In this document: one piece after another, positions 25,148 to 34,655 of the stretch | Numbering within the stretch: the stretch's first letter is position 1 | Layout: each line of letters opens with the position of its first letter | NCBI GenBank assembly: GCA_900764695.1 | Contig: CAAFOY010000016.1 | Location: 1-40,292 of the forward strand | Source of the DNA: Lachnospiraceae bacterium | GTDB taxonomy: Bacteria > Bacillota_A > Clostridia > Lachnospirales > Lachnospiraceae | Length of the DNA stretch: 40,292 nucleotides | Direction of reading: 5' to 3' | Program-made: the position numbers and the translations under genes | The notes under the pieces: model-generated | Told to the model about the DNA's origin: nothing | Seen by the model: only the letters and a program-made list of their open reading frames with translations | Databases searched by the model: none

Positions 25148-25825
25148 ATGTCAGAGCAGAGAAATATTATTATAGACAATATAGATTTTAGTGAAGCTTT
25201 AAGGTATTTAGGTTATGGAAACAGCACTCCTGATGAGAAAACGAAAGAGATTTTGTATAATTGTGCAGACCAGCTTAAGTCAGTAATGGAAGGCAAATAT
25301 ACATATAAAGTTTTTGATTTGGTAGATGGACAGGTTCCGGGGATTAATTTTACATTGGAAGGAAAGTCTATTGCCAACCATTTGAAAAATTGTGAAAAAG
25401 TAATATTTATGTGTGCTACTCTTTCAGCAGGAGTTGACGGACTTATAAGAAAGATGCAGATTAGGGGAATGGCTGATGCCATGTTTACTGACAGTCTTGC
25501 GTCTGCTGTAATAGAACAGGTATGCAACAAAGCGGAAGATGAAATTCTTGAAGATTTTAAGGAATATGAACATACATGGAGATTTGGCTTGGGATATGGA
25601 GATTTTCCTTTGACAGGTCAGAAGCAGTTTCTTGATATATTAGATGCAGGAAGAAGAATAGGCGTATGCGTAAACAGTGGAATGACTCTTGTGCCTACTA
25701 AGTCGGTAACATGTATAATAGGACTTGGTCATAATTTGGAAGTATCTAATGTTAAAAGCTGCGACTTATGTAATTTTAGAGAAAAATGTACCTTTAGAAA
25801 GGATGGAAAAAACTGTGGCAAATAA
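25148..25825 (+). CDS. stand-alone MetH reactivation (SAM-binding) domain protein, 225 aa
   Basis: Matches the vitamin-B12-dependent methionine synthase activation domain, which binds S-adenosylmethionine and drives reductive methylation of oxidised cobalamin. Family-like segments are CEKVIFMCATLSAGVD, ADAMFTDSLASAVIEQVC, and RFGLGYGDFPLTGQKQFLDI, the usual R/P-x-GYpa-type signature region. The tail carries five cysteines in CDLCNFREKC…C, which may bind metal and is not part of classical MetH. The adjacent metH lacks this domain, so the protein presumably acts in trans. ATG 25148 follows the metF stop by one base, and the end overlaps the metH start. Confidence 0.85.
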   Translation: MSEQRNIIIDNIDFSEALRYLGYGNSTPDEKTKEILYNCADQLKSVMEGKYTYKVFDLVDGQVPGINFTLEGKSIANHLKNCEKVIFMCATLSAGVDGLIRKMQIRGMADAMFTDSLASAVIEQVCNKAEDEILEDFKEYEHTWRFGLGYGDFPLTGQKQFLDILDAGRRIGVCVNSGMTLVPTKSVTCIIGLGHNLEVSNVKSCDLCNFREKCTFRKDGKNCGK

Positions 25826-28223
25826 AAATATATTTGACAAAGATTTTATATTGTTGGATGGTGCAATGGGAACAATGCTTCAGCAAAAAGGAATGGAGCT
25901 TGGAACTGTACCTGAAACATTAAACATAACAAAGCCGGATTGGATTATAGATATACATAAACAATACATAGATGCAGGTTCGGATGTTGTTTACGCCAAT
26001 ACTTTTGGTGCAAATAGATACAAAATGGCTAATACGGGATATTCAGTTGATGAATTAATTGGTGCAGCCATTAATAATGCAAAAGAAGCAGCCAAAGGAA
26101 CAGAAACACTTGTTGCTTTAGATATGGGACCTATAGGTCAATTACTAGAGCCTACAGGAAGTCTTTCTTTTGAGGAAGCGTATGATATTTTTAAAGAAGA
26201 AGTTATTGCAGGAAGAAATGCAGGAGCTGATATTATAGTTATTGAAACTATGACAGACTTAATGGAAACTAAGGCAGCAATTCTTGCCGCAAAAGAAAAT
26301 TCAGACCTTCAGGTTATGTGTACAATGACATTTGAAGACAACAAAAGAACATTTACAGGATGTTCGGTTTCAGCAATGTGTCTTACAGTACAGGGGCTTG
26401 GAGTAGACGCACTTGGTGTAAACTGTTCACTTGGACCTAAAGAATTAATACCAATTGTAGAAGAAATTTCTAAGTGGACAACTGTTCCAATTGTAGTAAA
26501 GGCTAATGCAGGTTTGCCTGATCCTGTTACAAATACATATAATGTTTTACCTGATGAATTTGCAGATACATGTAAGGAAATGGTAAAATACGGAGCAAAA
26601 GTTCTTGGTGGATGTTGTGGTACAACACCGGCTTATGTAGCCAAACTAAAAGAAATGGTTGCAACAGTAAACGCAAGTGTTGTGAAAAAGAAACCAAGAC
26701 AGCTTGCAGTATGTACACCTTTAAAGACTGTAGTTGTTGACCAGCCAAGAATTGTAGGTGAAAGAATTAACCCTACAGGAAAGAAAAGATTTAAACAGGC
26801 GTTAAGAGACAATGATATGAATTATATTTTGTCTCAGGCAATTGAACAGATAGACGCGGGGGCAGACATTTTGGACGTAAATGTAGGTTCACCTGACATT
26901 GATGAAAAAGAAATGATGGTAAAGGTTATTAAGGCTTTGCAGGCAATAGTAGATGTACCTTTACAGATTGACTCAACTAAACCGGAAGTTCTTGAAGCGG
27001 CTCTAAGGGTTTATAATGGTAAGCCTATTGTTAACTCAGTTAACGGAGAAGAAGAAGTTCTTGATACAATCCTTCCTATTGTTGCAAAATATGGTGGGGC
27101 AGTCATTGGACTTGCTCTTGATGAAAATGGTATTCCGCCAACAGCAGAAGGACGAGTTGAAATAGCAAAACGTATTAGAGATAAGGCAATGTCTTATGGA
27201 ATCCCAAAAGAGGACATTATTATTGACTGCCTTACACTTACAGTTTCAGCAGAACAAAAAGCTGCTGCAGAAACACTTAAAGCTATGAACATTGTAAAAA
27301 ATGAATTAGGCTTAAGAACAGTACTTGGTGTTTCAAATATTTCTTTTGGTTTGCCTAACAGAGAAATAATTAATAAAACATTCTTAACAATAGCTATGGC
27401 TAATGGACTTGATCTTCCGATTATCAATCCAAATGTACCGTCAATGGTATGGGCAGTTAAGGCATATAAAGTATTGGCTGCAATTGATGAAAATTCAATG
27501 GACTTTATTGATTATTCAAGCAAAGTTCAGCCTGAAGTTACAACAACTAAGACAGAAGTCGTAAAATCAAATGATTCCACAGTAAGCCTTGGTTCAGAAC
27601 TGGCAGACAAAATTCTTAAGGCGATGGAAACAGGAATGAAAGATGATGGAAGAAGTTACACATCTCAATTGCTTAAAGAAAAAGAAGCTATGGAGATTAT
27701 AAATCAGATTTTGATTCCGGCATTGGATGTTGTTGGAGATAAGTTTGAAAAAGGTACAATATTCCTTCCACAGTTGATTTTGGCGGCGGATGTTGCAAAA
27801 GAATGTTTTGATGAAATAAAGAATTATCTTGCAGATAGTGGAGATTCTTCTGAATCAAAGGGAAAGATTATTGTTGCTACAGTTAAAGGTGACATACATG
27901 ACATTGGAAAGAATATTGTAAAAGTTATTCTTGAAAACTACGGATACAACGTTATTGACTTAGGTAGAGACGTGGATTGCATGGAAGTAGTTAATGCGGC
28001 AATTGAAAATGATGTTCATTTAGTTGGACTTTCTGCACTTATGACAACAACACTAGGTTCAATGGAAGAAACAATTAAGCTTTTAAGAGAACACAATGTT
28101 GATTGCAAGATTATGGTAGGTGGTGCAGTTCTTACTGAAGATTATGCTATGAAGATTGGTGCAGATTATTATGCTAAGGATGCAAAAATGAGTGCAGACA
28201 TAGCAAAGAAAGTTTTGGGATAA
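25815..28223 (+). CDS. metH: cobalamin-dependent methionine synthase without reactivation domain, about 802 aa
   Basis: Transfers methyl from 5-methyl-THF to homocysteine through cobalamin. Domain order is a homocysteine barrel (LLDGAMGTMLQQ; zinc cysteines in GVNCSLGP and GGCCGTTP), then a pterin-binding barrel (RIVGERINPTGKKRF, DVNVGSP, IDSTKPE), a helical cap, and a B12-binding Rossmann domain with the lower-ligand motif KGDIHDIGKNIV, ALMTTTLGSM and GGAV. It stops there. Full MetH is ~1200 residues, so the reactivation domain is absent and supplied by the previous gene. I prefer GTG 25815, with AAAGGA 12 bases upstream; ATG 25803 lies right against that site. The start overlaps the upstream stop. 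Confidence 0.92.
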   Translation: MANKNIFDKDFILLDGAMGTMLQQKGMELGTVPETLNITKPDWIIDIHKQYIDAGSDVVYANTFGANRYKMANTGYSVDELIGAAINNAKEAAKGTETLVALDMGPIGQLLEPTGSLSFEEAYDIFKEEVIAGRNAGADIIVIETMTDLMETKAAILAAKENSDLQVMCTMTFEDNKRTFTGCSVSAMCLTVQGLGVDALGVNCSLGPKELIPIVEEISKWTTVPIVVKANAGLPDPVTNTYNVLPDEFADTCKEMVKYGAKVLGGCCGTTPAYVAKLKEMVATVNASVVKKKPRQLAVCTPLKTVVVDQPRIVGERINPTGKKRFKQALRDNDMNYILSQAIEQIDAGADILDVNVGSPDIDEKEMMVKVIKALQAIVDVPLQIDSTKPEVLEAALRVYNGKPIVNSVNGEEEVLDTILPIVAKYGGAVIGLALDENGIPPTAEGRVEIAKRIRDKAMSYGIPKEDIIIDCLTLTVSAEQKAAAETLKAMNIVKNELGLRTVLGVSNISFGLPNREIINKTFLTIAMANGLDLPIINPNVPSMVWAVKAYKVLAAIDENSMDFIDYSSKVQPEVTTTKTEVVKSNDSTVSLGSELADKILKAMETGMKDDGRSYTSQLLKEKEAMEIINQILIPALDVVGDKFEKGTIFLPQLILAADVAKECFDEIKNYLADSGDSSESKGKIIVATVKGDIHDIGKNIVKVILENYGYNVIDLGRDVDCMEVVNAAIENDVHLVGLSALMTTTLGSMEETIKLLREHNVDCKIMVGGAVLTEDYAMKIGADYYAKDAKMSADIAKKVLG

Positions 28224-28232
28224 AAAAAGTAC

Positions 28233-28261
28233 TTGCAAAAATTGTCTGTATCTGGTAGAAT
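28233..28261 (+). promoter_or_regulatory. promoter of rpmB
   Basis: TTGCAA (28233-28238), a 17-base spacer and TAGAAT (28256-28261) preceded by TGG form an extended -10 promoter just after metH. It gives a leader of about 50 bases. Confidence 0.75.
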
Positions 28262-28273
28262 GCTCTTTGTGTC

Positions 28274-28295
28274 AGGTCGATTGAGAGTTCGACCT
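28274..28295 (+). promoter_or_regulatory. hairpin in the rpmB leader
   Basis: AGGTCGA (28274-28280) pairs with TCGACCT (28289-28295) across an 8-base loop. It lies at the 5' end of the mRNA, about 10 bases before the ribosome site AAAGGAGG (28305-28312). No U-run follows, so it is not a terminator. It could stabilise the 5' end or serve as a protein-binding leader. Confidence 0.45.
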
Positions 28296-28318
28296 AATTT
28301 ATTAAAGGAGGTGCTATT

Positions 28319-28504
28319 ATGGCTAAATGTAGTATTTGCGGTAAGGGTGCTCACTTTGGAAACGCTGTGAGCCATTCTCATAGACGTTCTAATAAAATGT
28401 GGAAATCAAATATTAAATCTGTTAGAGTTAAGACTGAAGGCGGATCAAAGAAGATGTACGTTTGTACTTCTTGCTTAAAATCTGGTAAAGTTGAAAGAGC
28501 ATAG
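28319..28504 (+). CDS. rpmB: 50S ribosomal protein L28
   Basis: Large-subunit ribosomal protein of 61 residues, the normal length. It begins MAKCSICGKGAHFGNAVSHSHRRS and keeps the RVKTEGGSKKMYVCTSC segment. The two CxxC pairs (CSIC and CTSC) make it the zinc-binding form of L28; zinc-free paralogues lack them. AAAGGAGG about 6 bases upstream is a strong ribosome site. It has its own promoter and terminator and so is a single-gene unit, as is common for rpmB in Firmicutes. Confidence 0.98.
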   Translation: MAKCSICGKGAHFGNAVSHSHRRSNKMWKSNIKSVRVKTEGGSKKMYVCTSCLKSGKVERA

Positions 28505-28532
28505 TTTGTTAGAGCATGTATGCACGAAATAA

Positions 28533-28566
28533 AAAAAGTTATCATTCATAAATGATAACTTTTTTT
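28533..28566 (+). terminator. intrinsic terminator of rpmB
   Basis: AAAAAGTTATCATT pairs with AATGATAACTTTTT around a CATA loop, followed by the rest of a T-run to 28566. The A-rich left side also allows reverse function. Confidence 0.85.
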
Positions 28567-28607
28567 AGTATATAAATGTAACTCTTTCCTTTTTCTAAAA
28601 AAGATAG

Positions 28608-28613
28608 TATAAT
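28608..28613 (+). promoter_or_regulatory. -10 box of the Asp23-fakA unit
   Basis: A perfect TATAAT at 28608-28613 lies 26 bases before the AGGAGG of the Asp23 gene (AGGAGG at 28632-28637). The -35 region at 17 bases (TTTCCT) is weak. Transcription would start near 28620. Confidence 0.5.
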
Positions 28614-28645
28614 TATTAGAAGTTCGATTTTTAGGAGGAACATAT

Positions 28646-29005
28646 ATGAAAGGTAAGTTAAACACTGATTTAGGTCAGGTATTGATTAGCCCTGAAGTTG
28701 TTGCAAAATACGCATCAGAAACAGCATATGAATGCTTTGGTATTGTTGGTATGGCAATGGTAAGCATGAAAGATGGTCTTGTAAGACTTCTTAAAAGAGA
28801 TAGCTCAACTAAGGGAATTAATGTAATAATTGATGAAGATAATGAAATCACTATAGATTTTCATATTATTGTATCTTACGGTGTTAATATTGCAACAATA
28901 GCAGACAATATTATTTCAAATGTAAAATACAAAGTAGAAGAATTTACGGGTATGTCAGTTAAGAAAGTTAATGTGTACGTTGAAGGCGTAAGAAACATTG
29001 ATTAG
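28646..29005 (+). CDS. Asp23/Gls24 family envelope stress protein (YloU-like), 119 aa
   Basis: Small alpha/beta protein of the Asp23/Gls24 family. The conserved parts are GQVLISPEVVAKYASETAYE, FGIVGMAM, IDFHIIVSYGVNIATIADNI and the end VKKVNVYVEGVR. Members are linked to envelope stress and sit at the membrane through partners; this one has no membrane segment of its own. In Bacillus yloU precedes yloV (fakA), and the same order holds here with 20 bases between genes. AGGAGG about 8 bases before ATG 28646 supports the start. Confidence 0.93.
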   Translation: MKGKLNTDLGQVLISPEVVAKYASETAYECFGIVGMAMVSMKDGLVRLLKRDSSTKGINVIIDEDNEITIDFHIIVSYGVNIATIADNIISNVKYKVEEFTGMSVKKVNVYVEGVRNID

Positions 29006-29025
29006 TACCCCAGGAGGATATTATT

Positions 29026-30681
29026 TTGGAAATGACAACAATTAATGCAGAAACATTACAAAAAATGTTTATTGCAGGTGCTAAGAATTTAGAAGCAAAA
29101 AAAGAATGGATAAATGAGTTGAATGTTTTCCCTGTACCAGATGGGGATACAGGAACAAATATGACTTTAACAATTATGTCCGCTGCTAAAGAAGTAGGCG
29201 CAATTACAGAACCGACAATGGAAACGATTGCCAAGGCTATCTCAACTGGTTCTTTAAGAGGTGCAAGAGGTAACTCAGGTGTTATTTTATCACAGCTTTT
29301 TAGAGGGTTTACAAGAGAGATTAAGAAGGTAGATCAGATTGACGTAGATGTTTTGTCAAGAGCTTGTGTAAAAGCAGTAGAAACTGCTTATAAGGCAGTT
29401 ATGAAGCCTAAGGAAGGAACAATCCTTACAGTTGCTAAAGGAATGGCTGATAAGTCATGCGAGCTTGTAGGCGAAAGTGATGACCTTGTGCATGTAATTG
29501 ATGAAATAATTAAGCATGGTGATTATGTTTTAAGTCAGACACCCGAAATGCTTCCGGTTTTGAAACAGGCAGGAGTAGTTGACTCAGGTGGACAGGGATT
29601 GATGACAGTTATTAAGGGGGCTTTTGATGCTCTTTTAGGAAAAGAGATAGATTACACATTAGAACCTGTACAGACAGCAGGAACTAAGGTTACAGAAGAA
29701 GTTCCTATGGATGATGTTGAAATTAAATTCGGTTACTGCACAGAGTTTATTATTAATCTTGATAAAGAAATGCCTAAGTCAGAAGAAAAGGCATTTAAAG
29801 AATTTTTAGAATCAATCGGTGATTCAATTGTTCTTGTTGCTGATGATGAAATAGTAAAGGTGCATGTTCATACTAACGAACCTGGTGTAGCGATTACAAA
29901 AGCTTTAACATATGGTTCATTGTCAAGAATGAAGATTGACAATATGAGAGAAGAGCATCAGGAACGCTTAATCAAGAATGCAGAAAAGATGGCTGAACAG
30001 CAGAAAGCTGACGAACCAAGAAAGAAATATGGTTTTGTAGCTGTATCAGTAGGAGAAGGATTAGATGAAATATTCAAGGGATTAAATGTTGACCATATTA
30101 TTTCAGGTGGGCAGACAATGAATCCTAGTACAGAAGATATTTTAAACGCAATTGATAAGATTAATGCAGACAATATTTATGTATTGCCTAACAACAAGAA
30201 TATTATCCTTGCGGCTCAGCAGGCGGAAAGCCTTGTTGAAGACAAAAATATTATTGTTATTCCATCTAAGACTATTCCACAGGGAATTTCTGCAATGATA
30301 GGATTTATTCCGGATAATAGTCCTGAAGACAATAAAGAAGCCATGATTGATAGTATGTCATATGTTAAGACAGGTGAGGTTACTTACGCTGTAAGAGACA
30401 CAGTTATTGATGACAAGGAAATCAAAGAAGGCAACATTATGGGTATTGGCGATGAAGGAATCCTTGCAGTAGGAGAAGAAATCGACGATACAACAATTAA
30501 TATGATTAAAGAGATGCAGGATGAAGAATCAGAAATCGTAAGTTTATATTATGGTGTTGAAGTTACAGAGGAAGCAGCAAATAAGCTGGCAGATAAGATT
30601 GCAGAAGCTTTGCCTGAAATTGAAGTAGAAGTATATCCGGGTGGACAGCCTATTTACTACTATATTGCTTCAGTAGAATAG
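29026..30681 (+). CDS. fakA: fatty acid kinase catalytic subunit FakA (YloV, DAK2 domain), 551 aa
   Basis: Phosphorylates fatty acids presented by a FakB protein, feeding exogenous fatty acids into phospholipid synthesis. The N-terminal DhaL/DAK2 domain (about 1-200) has the metal/ATP motif FPVPDGDTGTNM and GARGNSGVILSQLFRGF. A central DegV-like/zinc region (KFGYCTEFIINL, VHVHTNEPG) and a C-terminal domain (ISGGQTMNPSTEDILNAI…LPNNKNIILAA) follow, as in FakA. The start is TTG 29026 with AGGAGG 8 bases upstream; ATG 29032 would be too far. No fakB gene lies in the window, so partners are encoded elsewhere. Confidence 0.93.
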   Translation: MEMTTINAETLQKMFIAGAKNLEAKKEWINELNVFPVPDGDTGTNMTLTIMSAAKEVGAITEPTMETIAKAISTGSLRGARGNSGVILSQLFRGFTREIKKVDQIDVDVLSRACVKAVETAYKAVMKPKEGTILTVAKGMADKSCELVGESDDLVHVIDEIIKHGDYVLSQTPEMLPVLKQAGVVDSGGQGLMTVIKGAFDALLGKEIDYTLEPVQTAGTKVTEEVPMDDVEIKFGYCTEFIINLDKEMPKSEEKAFKEFLESIGDSIVLVADDEIVKVHVHTNEPGVAITKALTYGSLSRMKIDNMREEHQERLIKNAEKMAEQQKADEPRKKYGFVAVSVGEGLDEIFKGLNVDHIISGGQTMNPSTEDILNAIDKINADNIYVLPNNKNIILAAQQAESLVEDKNIIVIPSKTIPQGISAMIGFIPDNSPEDNKEAMIDSMSYVKTGEVTYAVRDTVIDDKEIKEGNIMGIGDEGILAVGEEIDDTTINMIKEMQDEESEIVSLYYGVEVTEEAANKLADKIAEALPEIEVEVYPGGQPIYYYIASVE

Positions 30682-30696
30682 TAGGAGACTTAACGT

Positions 30697-31191
30697 ATGG
30701 ATGAAATTTTTGTAGAAAGAATAGTAAAAAGAAAAGTAGATATAAAGGGAATGTTATTAAGAGTGTTAGCTGTTGTATTGACAGTTTTGTCATTATGCAC
30801 AATTTTATTCTTGGGAATGCTTGGGGTGACATTAACTATATTATTCGCATATTTAACATATCTTGTGTGGGCTTACACTAGTGTAGAATATGAATATTCT
30901 TTTCTAAACACAGAGTTAACAATTGAAAAAATCATGGGACAAAGAAAAAGAAAACATGTTGATGAGTTTGATATAAAACAGGCTGAAATTATAGCACCTG
31001 CTGTATCTGACGAAATTAAGAGCAGAGCAGGAAATATAGTGACACTTGATTATTCAACAGGATATGGAAGTAGTGATCTTTATTCTATGATAACAAATAC
31101 TGACAAGGGAGCGGTACAGGTCTTATTTAATGCTGATGAAAAGCTTATTGAGGCAATGCGTCATATGAGACCATCAATAGTAAAGAGATAA
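30697..31191 (+). CDS. small membrane protein with PH-like cytoplasmic domain, 164 aa
   Basis: Two adjacent membrane helices (about 19-40 and 42-62) form a hairpin near the N-terminus. A beta-rich domain of about 100 residues follows (VEYEYSFLNTELTIEKIMGQ, KHVDEFDIKQAEIIAP, GAVQVLFNADEKLIEAMR). That layout resembles bacterial PH-domain membrane proteins, where helices precede a PH barrel. GTAGGAGAC lies before ATG 30697, and the gap to fakA is 15 bases, so it is probably co-transcribed with it. The specific role is unknown. Confidence 0.7.
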   Translation: MDEIFVERIVKRKVDIKGMLLRVLAVVLTVLSLCTILFLGMLGVTLTILFAYLTYLVWAYTSVEYEYSFLNTELTIEKIMGQRKRKHVDEFDIKQAEIIAPAVSDEIKSRAGNIVTLDYSTGYGSSDLYSMITNTDKGAVQVLFNADEKLIEAMRHMRPSIVKR

Positions 31192-31263
31192 AATAATATT
31201 TTTAAATAAGCAATTATAATGTGCTTGCGTTAAAATAAATCAGGTTTGTCTCTTGAAAAAATA

Positions 31264-31292
31264 TTGACAATACTATTGTTTTTTGTTAGTAT
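31264..31292 (+). promoter_or_regulatory. promoter of guaB
   Basis: TTGACA (31264-31269), a 17-base spacer and TAGTAT (31287-31292) precede a ~115-base leader. Transcription should begin near 31299, just ahead of the leader hairpin. Confidence 0.75.
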
Positions 31293-31308
31293 GTTGAAAA
31301 TACAAATA

Positions 31309-31373
31309 AAAGTGTCGTCTTAACGTATCTTGAAAGATAGATATACGGGATGGCACTTTCTCTGCAATGCAGA
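31309..31373 (+). promoter_or_regulatory. structured 5' leader of guaB, unassigned class
   Basis: An 11-bp stem (31309-31319 with 31349-31359, two G·U pairs) encloses a second hairpin (CGTAT…ATACG, 31324-31347). It is followed at once by a third hairpin, TCTGC-AAT-GCAGA (31361-31373). The structure begins about 10 bases after the predicted transcription start. No U-run follows, so control, if any, would be at translation or RNA stability. It lacks the conserved purine riboswitch core, and I cannot match it to another known class. Confidence 0.5.
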
Positions 31374-31390
31374 CAATACATTAAGAATAA

Positions 31391-32869
<1,479 letters not shown>

Positions 32870-32961
32870 TTTGGTTAAAATAAATAGCAACATTAATTGT
32901 TAAAATTATATGAAAAATATAAAAAAACATATATTAATTAACTGATTTATGTTAGAATAAG

Positions 32962-32987
32962 AAGGACCTTGTAATAAGGTCCTTTTT
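32962..32987 (+). terminator. intrinsic terminator of guaB
   Basis: AAGGACCTT (32962-32970) pairs perfectly with AAGGTCCTT (32976-32984) across a 5-base loop, followed by more T residues to 32987. The region between guaB's stop and this hairpin is AT-rich and empty. Confidence 0.9.
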
Positions 32988-33069
32988 CTATAAATTAAAA
33001 TTTTAGAATAGGAAAATTGAAAGAGTTTAATGTTACAAAAACTAAAAAATAAAGTGCCAAGGAGAGGTT

Positions 33070-34308
33070 ATGGAAGAAACAAACAAGGACTTAGAAACAC
33101 AGACAGATGCAAATGAAAGTGTTGAAAAAATTGAAACAGTTGAAGAAACTACAAAGGAAGAAACGATTGAAACAAATGGAAAAAACGGGAATCCGTCAGA
33201 TAATAAAAACGAAAAGAACGGTTTTAAATTGGGAAAAATTGTTGTTCCGGGATTAATAATTATAATTTTGGCTGTTTTTGCAGGTGTTGTTTATTATCAG
33301 AAAAAAGTAGAACCTGAGAAAGAGTTGCTTAAAGAGATGAATTATGGTGTTAGCAGTATGAAGGATTACTTTAGCAATTATATTTCTTTAGGAAATTATA
33401 AGGGATTAACTTATGAGATAACACAGGATATGTGGGATGAAAGTGTTTCAGATGAAACTAATGAATATAATACAGCAAAGAAAGTTGCAGAAGATACTGA
33501 TCAGGTTGCGTATAATTTAACAGGATATGTTGATGATAAGAAAGACAGCAACATTACACATAAAGATCAGGAAGTTATTATTGGTGAAAATTCAGAAGGA
33601 GCATTAAAAATTATTTCAGATGCCTTAAAAGGACATAAATCAGGTGAAGAAATTACTATTGAAGGTTTAAATGCTTCAGATTTTGCAACAGATGGCAGCG
33701 ACTATTCAGGTAAGAATGTTAAGTTTGTAGCAAAAATAACATCAGTTAGCAAATTATCCGTAGAAAAGGTAACTGATAAGTGGGTTAAAGAGAATTACTA
33801 TGATGATTATGGTTTGGAAAATACTGATGATTTTTATGAATGGTGTAAACAGAGTCTTATAGAAGATGCAAAAGCTGAGTTATGGTCAAAAGTACTTGAA
33901 AGTTCTGTTGTAAATAAATATTCAGAGACAGCATATCAGAGAGTTATTGAAGAAGTGGATGGTGATTACAATTATAATGCTGAATTTTTTGGTATGACAA
34001 TTGATGAATATCTGGAAATGAATGGTATGACAGAAGATGATATGGAAGACGAATATATGAATGCACTTAAGTCTGAAATGGTTATGTGGGCAATTGTTGA
34101 AAAAGAAGGTCTTGCTAACAAGATAACAGATGAAGATATTCAGAATAAGTGGGATGAGTTATATCAGGAAGGTGATTTTGAATCAGAAGAAGATATGAAG
34201 TCACAGTATACAGACGAGGAAATCCGTCAGGGAGCATTAATGGATAAGGCGGTAGATTGGGTATATGATCATGCCAAAGTTAATTTTTCTTATAAGATTT
34301 CAAAATAG
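33070..34308 (+). CDS. membrane-anchored trigger-factor-like chaperone, 412 aa
   Basis: Residues 1-52 are an acidic, T/E/N-rich cytoplasmic tail. Residues about 56-77 form one membrane anchor (IVVPGLIIIILAVFAGVVYY), and the rest should be outside. Residues about 100-240 look like an FKBP-type domain interrupted or degenerate (VAYNLTGYVDDKKD, then IISDALKGHKSGEEITIE and KFVAKITSVSKL). The C-terminal ~170 residues match the helical trigger-factor/SurA-like chaperone arm (KWVKENYYDDYGLENTDDFY, FFGMTIDEYLEMNGMTEDDM, ITDEDIQNKWDELYQEG). It likely helps fold or mature secreted proteins. There is no lipobox. AAGGAGAGG precedes ATG 33070. It is a single gene before the thrS promoter. Confidence 0.75.
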   Translation: MEETNKDLETQTDANESVEKIETVEETTKEETIETNGKNGNPSDNKNEKNGFKLGKIVVPGLIIIILAVFAGVVYYQKKVEPEKELLKEMNYGVSSMKDYFSNYISLGNYKGLTYEITQDMWDESVSDETNEYNTAKKVAEDTDQVAYNLTGYVDDKKDSNITHKDQEVIIGENSEGALKIISDALKGHKSGEEITIEGLNASDFATDGSDYSGKNVKFVAKITSVSKLSVEKVTDKWVKENYYDDYGLENTDDFYEWCKQSLIEDAKAELWSKVLESSVVNKYSETAYQRVIEEVDGDYNYNAEFFGMTIDEYLEMNGMTEDDMEDEYMNALKSEMVMWAIVEKEGLANKITDEDIQNKWDELYQEGDFESEEDMKSQYTDEEIRQGALMDKAVDWVYDHAKVNFSYKISK

Positions 34309-34311
34309 TAT

Positions 34312-34339
34312 TTGACAACAAAAAAAGCAATGATATAAT
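34312..34339 (+). promoter_or_regulatory. promoter of thrS
   Basis: TTGACA (34312-34317) and TATAAT (34334-34339) are separated by 16 bases, with TGA directly before the -10. It lies three bases after the upstream stop codon. The transcript begins near 34346 and carries the T-box. Confidence 0.9.
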
Positions 34340-34345
34340 GAGTGG

Positions 34346-34586
34346 TGAACAAAGCGTTGACGAGACGAGTAGGTTATCCGGAGGGTCACAGAGAGAGATG
34401 CATAGCTGAGAGCATTTTACAGAAGGATAATTGAAGACTACCTCTGAGCGACTCTAATCAAGTCCGGTGATTCCGTTATAATCAGAATGAGAGGCTTTTG
34501 TCAGAATGGATTTTGACAGAAACAATCAGGGTGGAACCGCGTATTTTACGTCCCTGTTTATGGAAACATAAACAGGGACTTTTTTA
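34346..34586 (+). promoter_or_regulatory. T-box leader of thrS (threonine tRNA sensing)
   Basis: The T-box sequence AGGGTGGAACCGCG stands at 34528-34541. Upstream, the Stem I region opens with AAAGCGTTGACGAG and AGTAGG (about 34351-34374) and returns with CTACC-TCTGAGCG (34438-34450). The specifier region reads ACTACC at 34437-34442; ACT and ACC both encode threonine, in keeping with the gene. The terminator is a perfect 13-bp stem (34550-34562 with 34567-34579, GAAA loop) followed by a T-run. Uncharged tRNA-Thr should pair its acceptor end with the T-box bulge, form the antiterminator and let thrS be transcribed. Confidence 0.95.
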
Positions 34587-34655
34587 ATACAAAAAACAAA
34601 ATAAGAAACCTGTATGTTTCAGAATAAACATTGTAGAAGTAAAGGAGAAAACACT

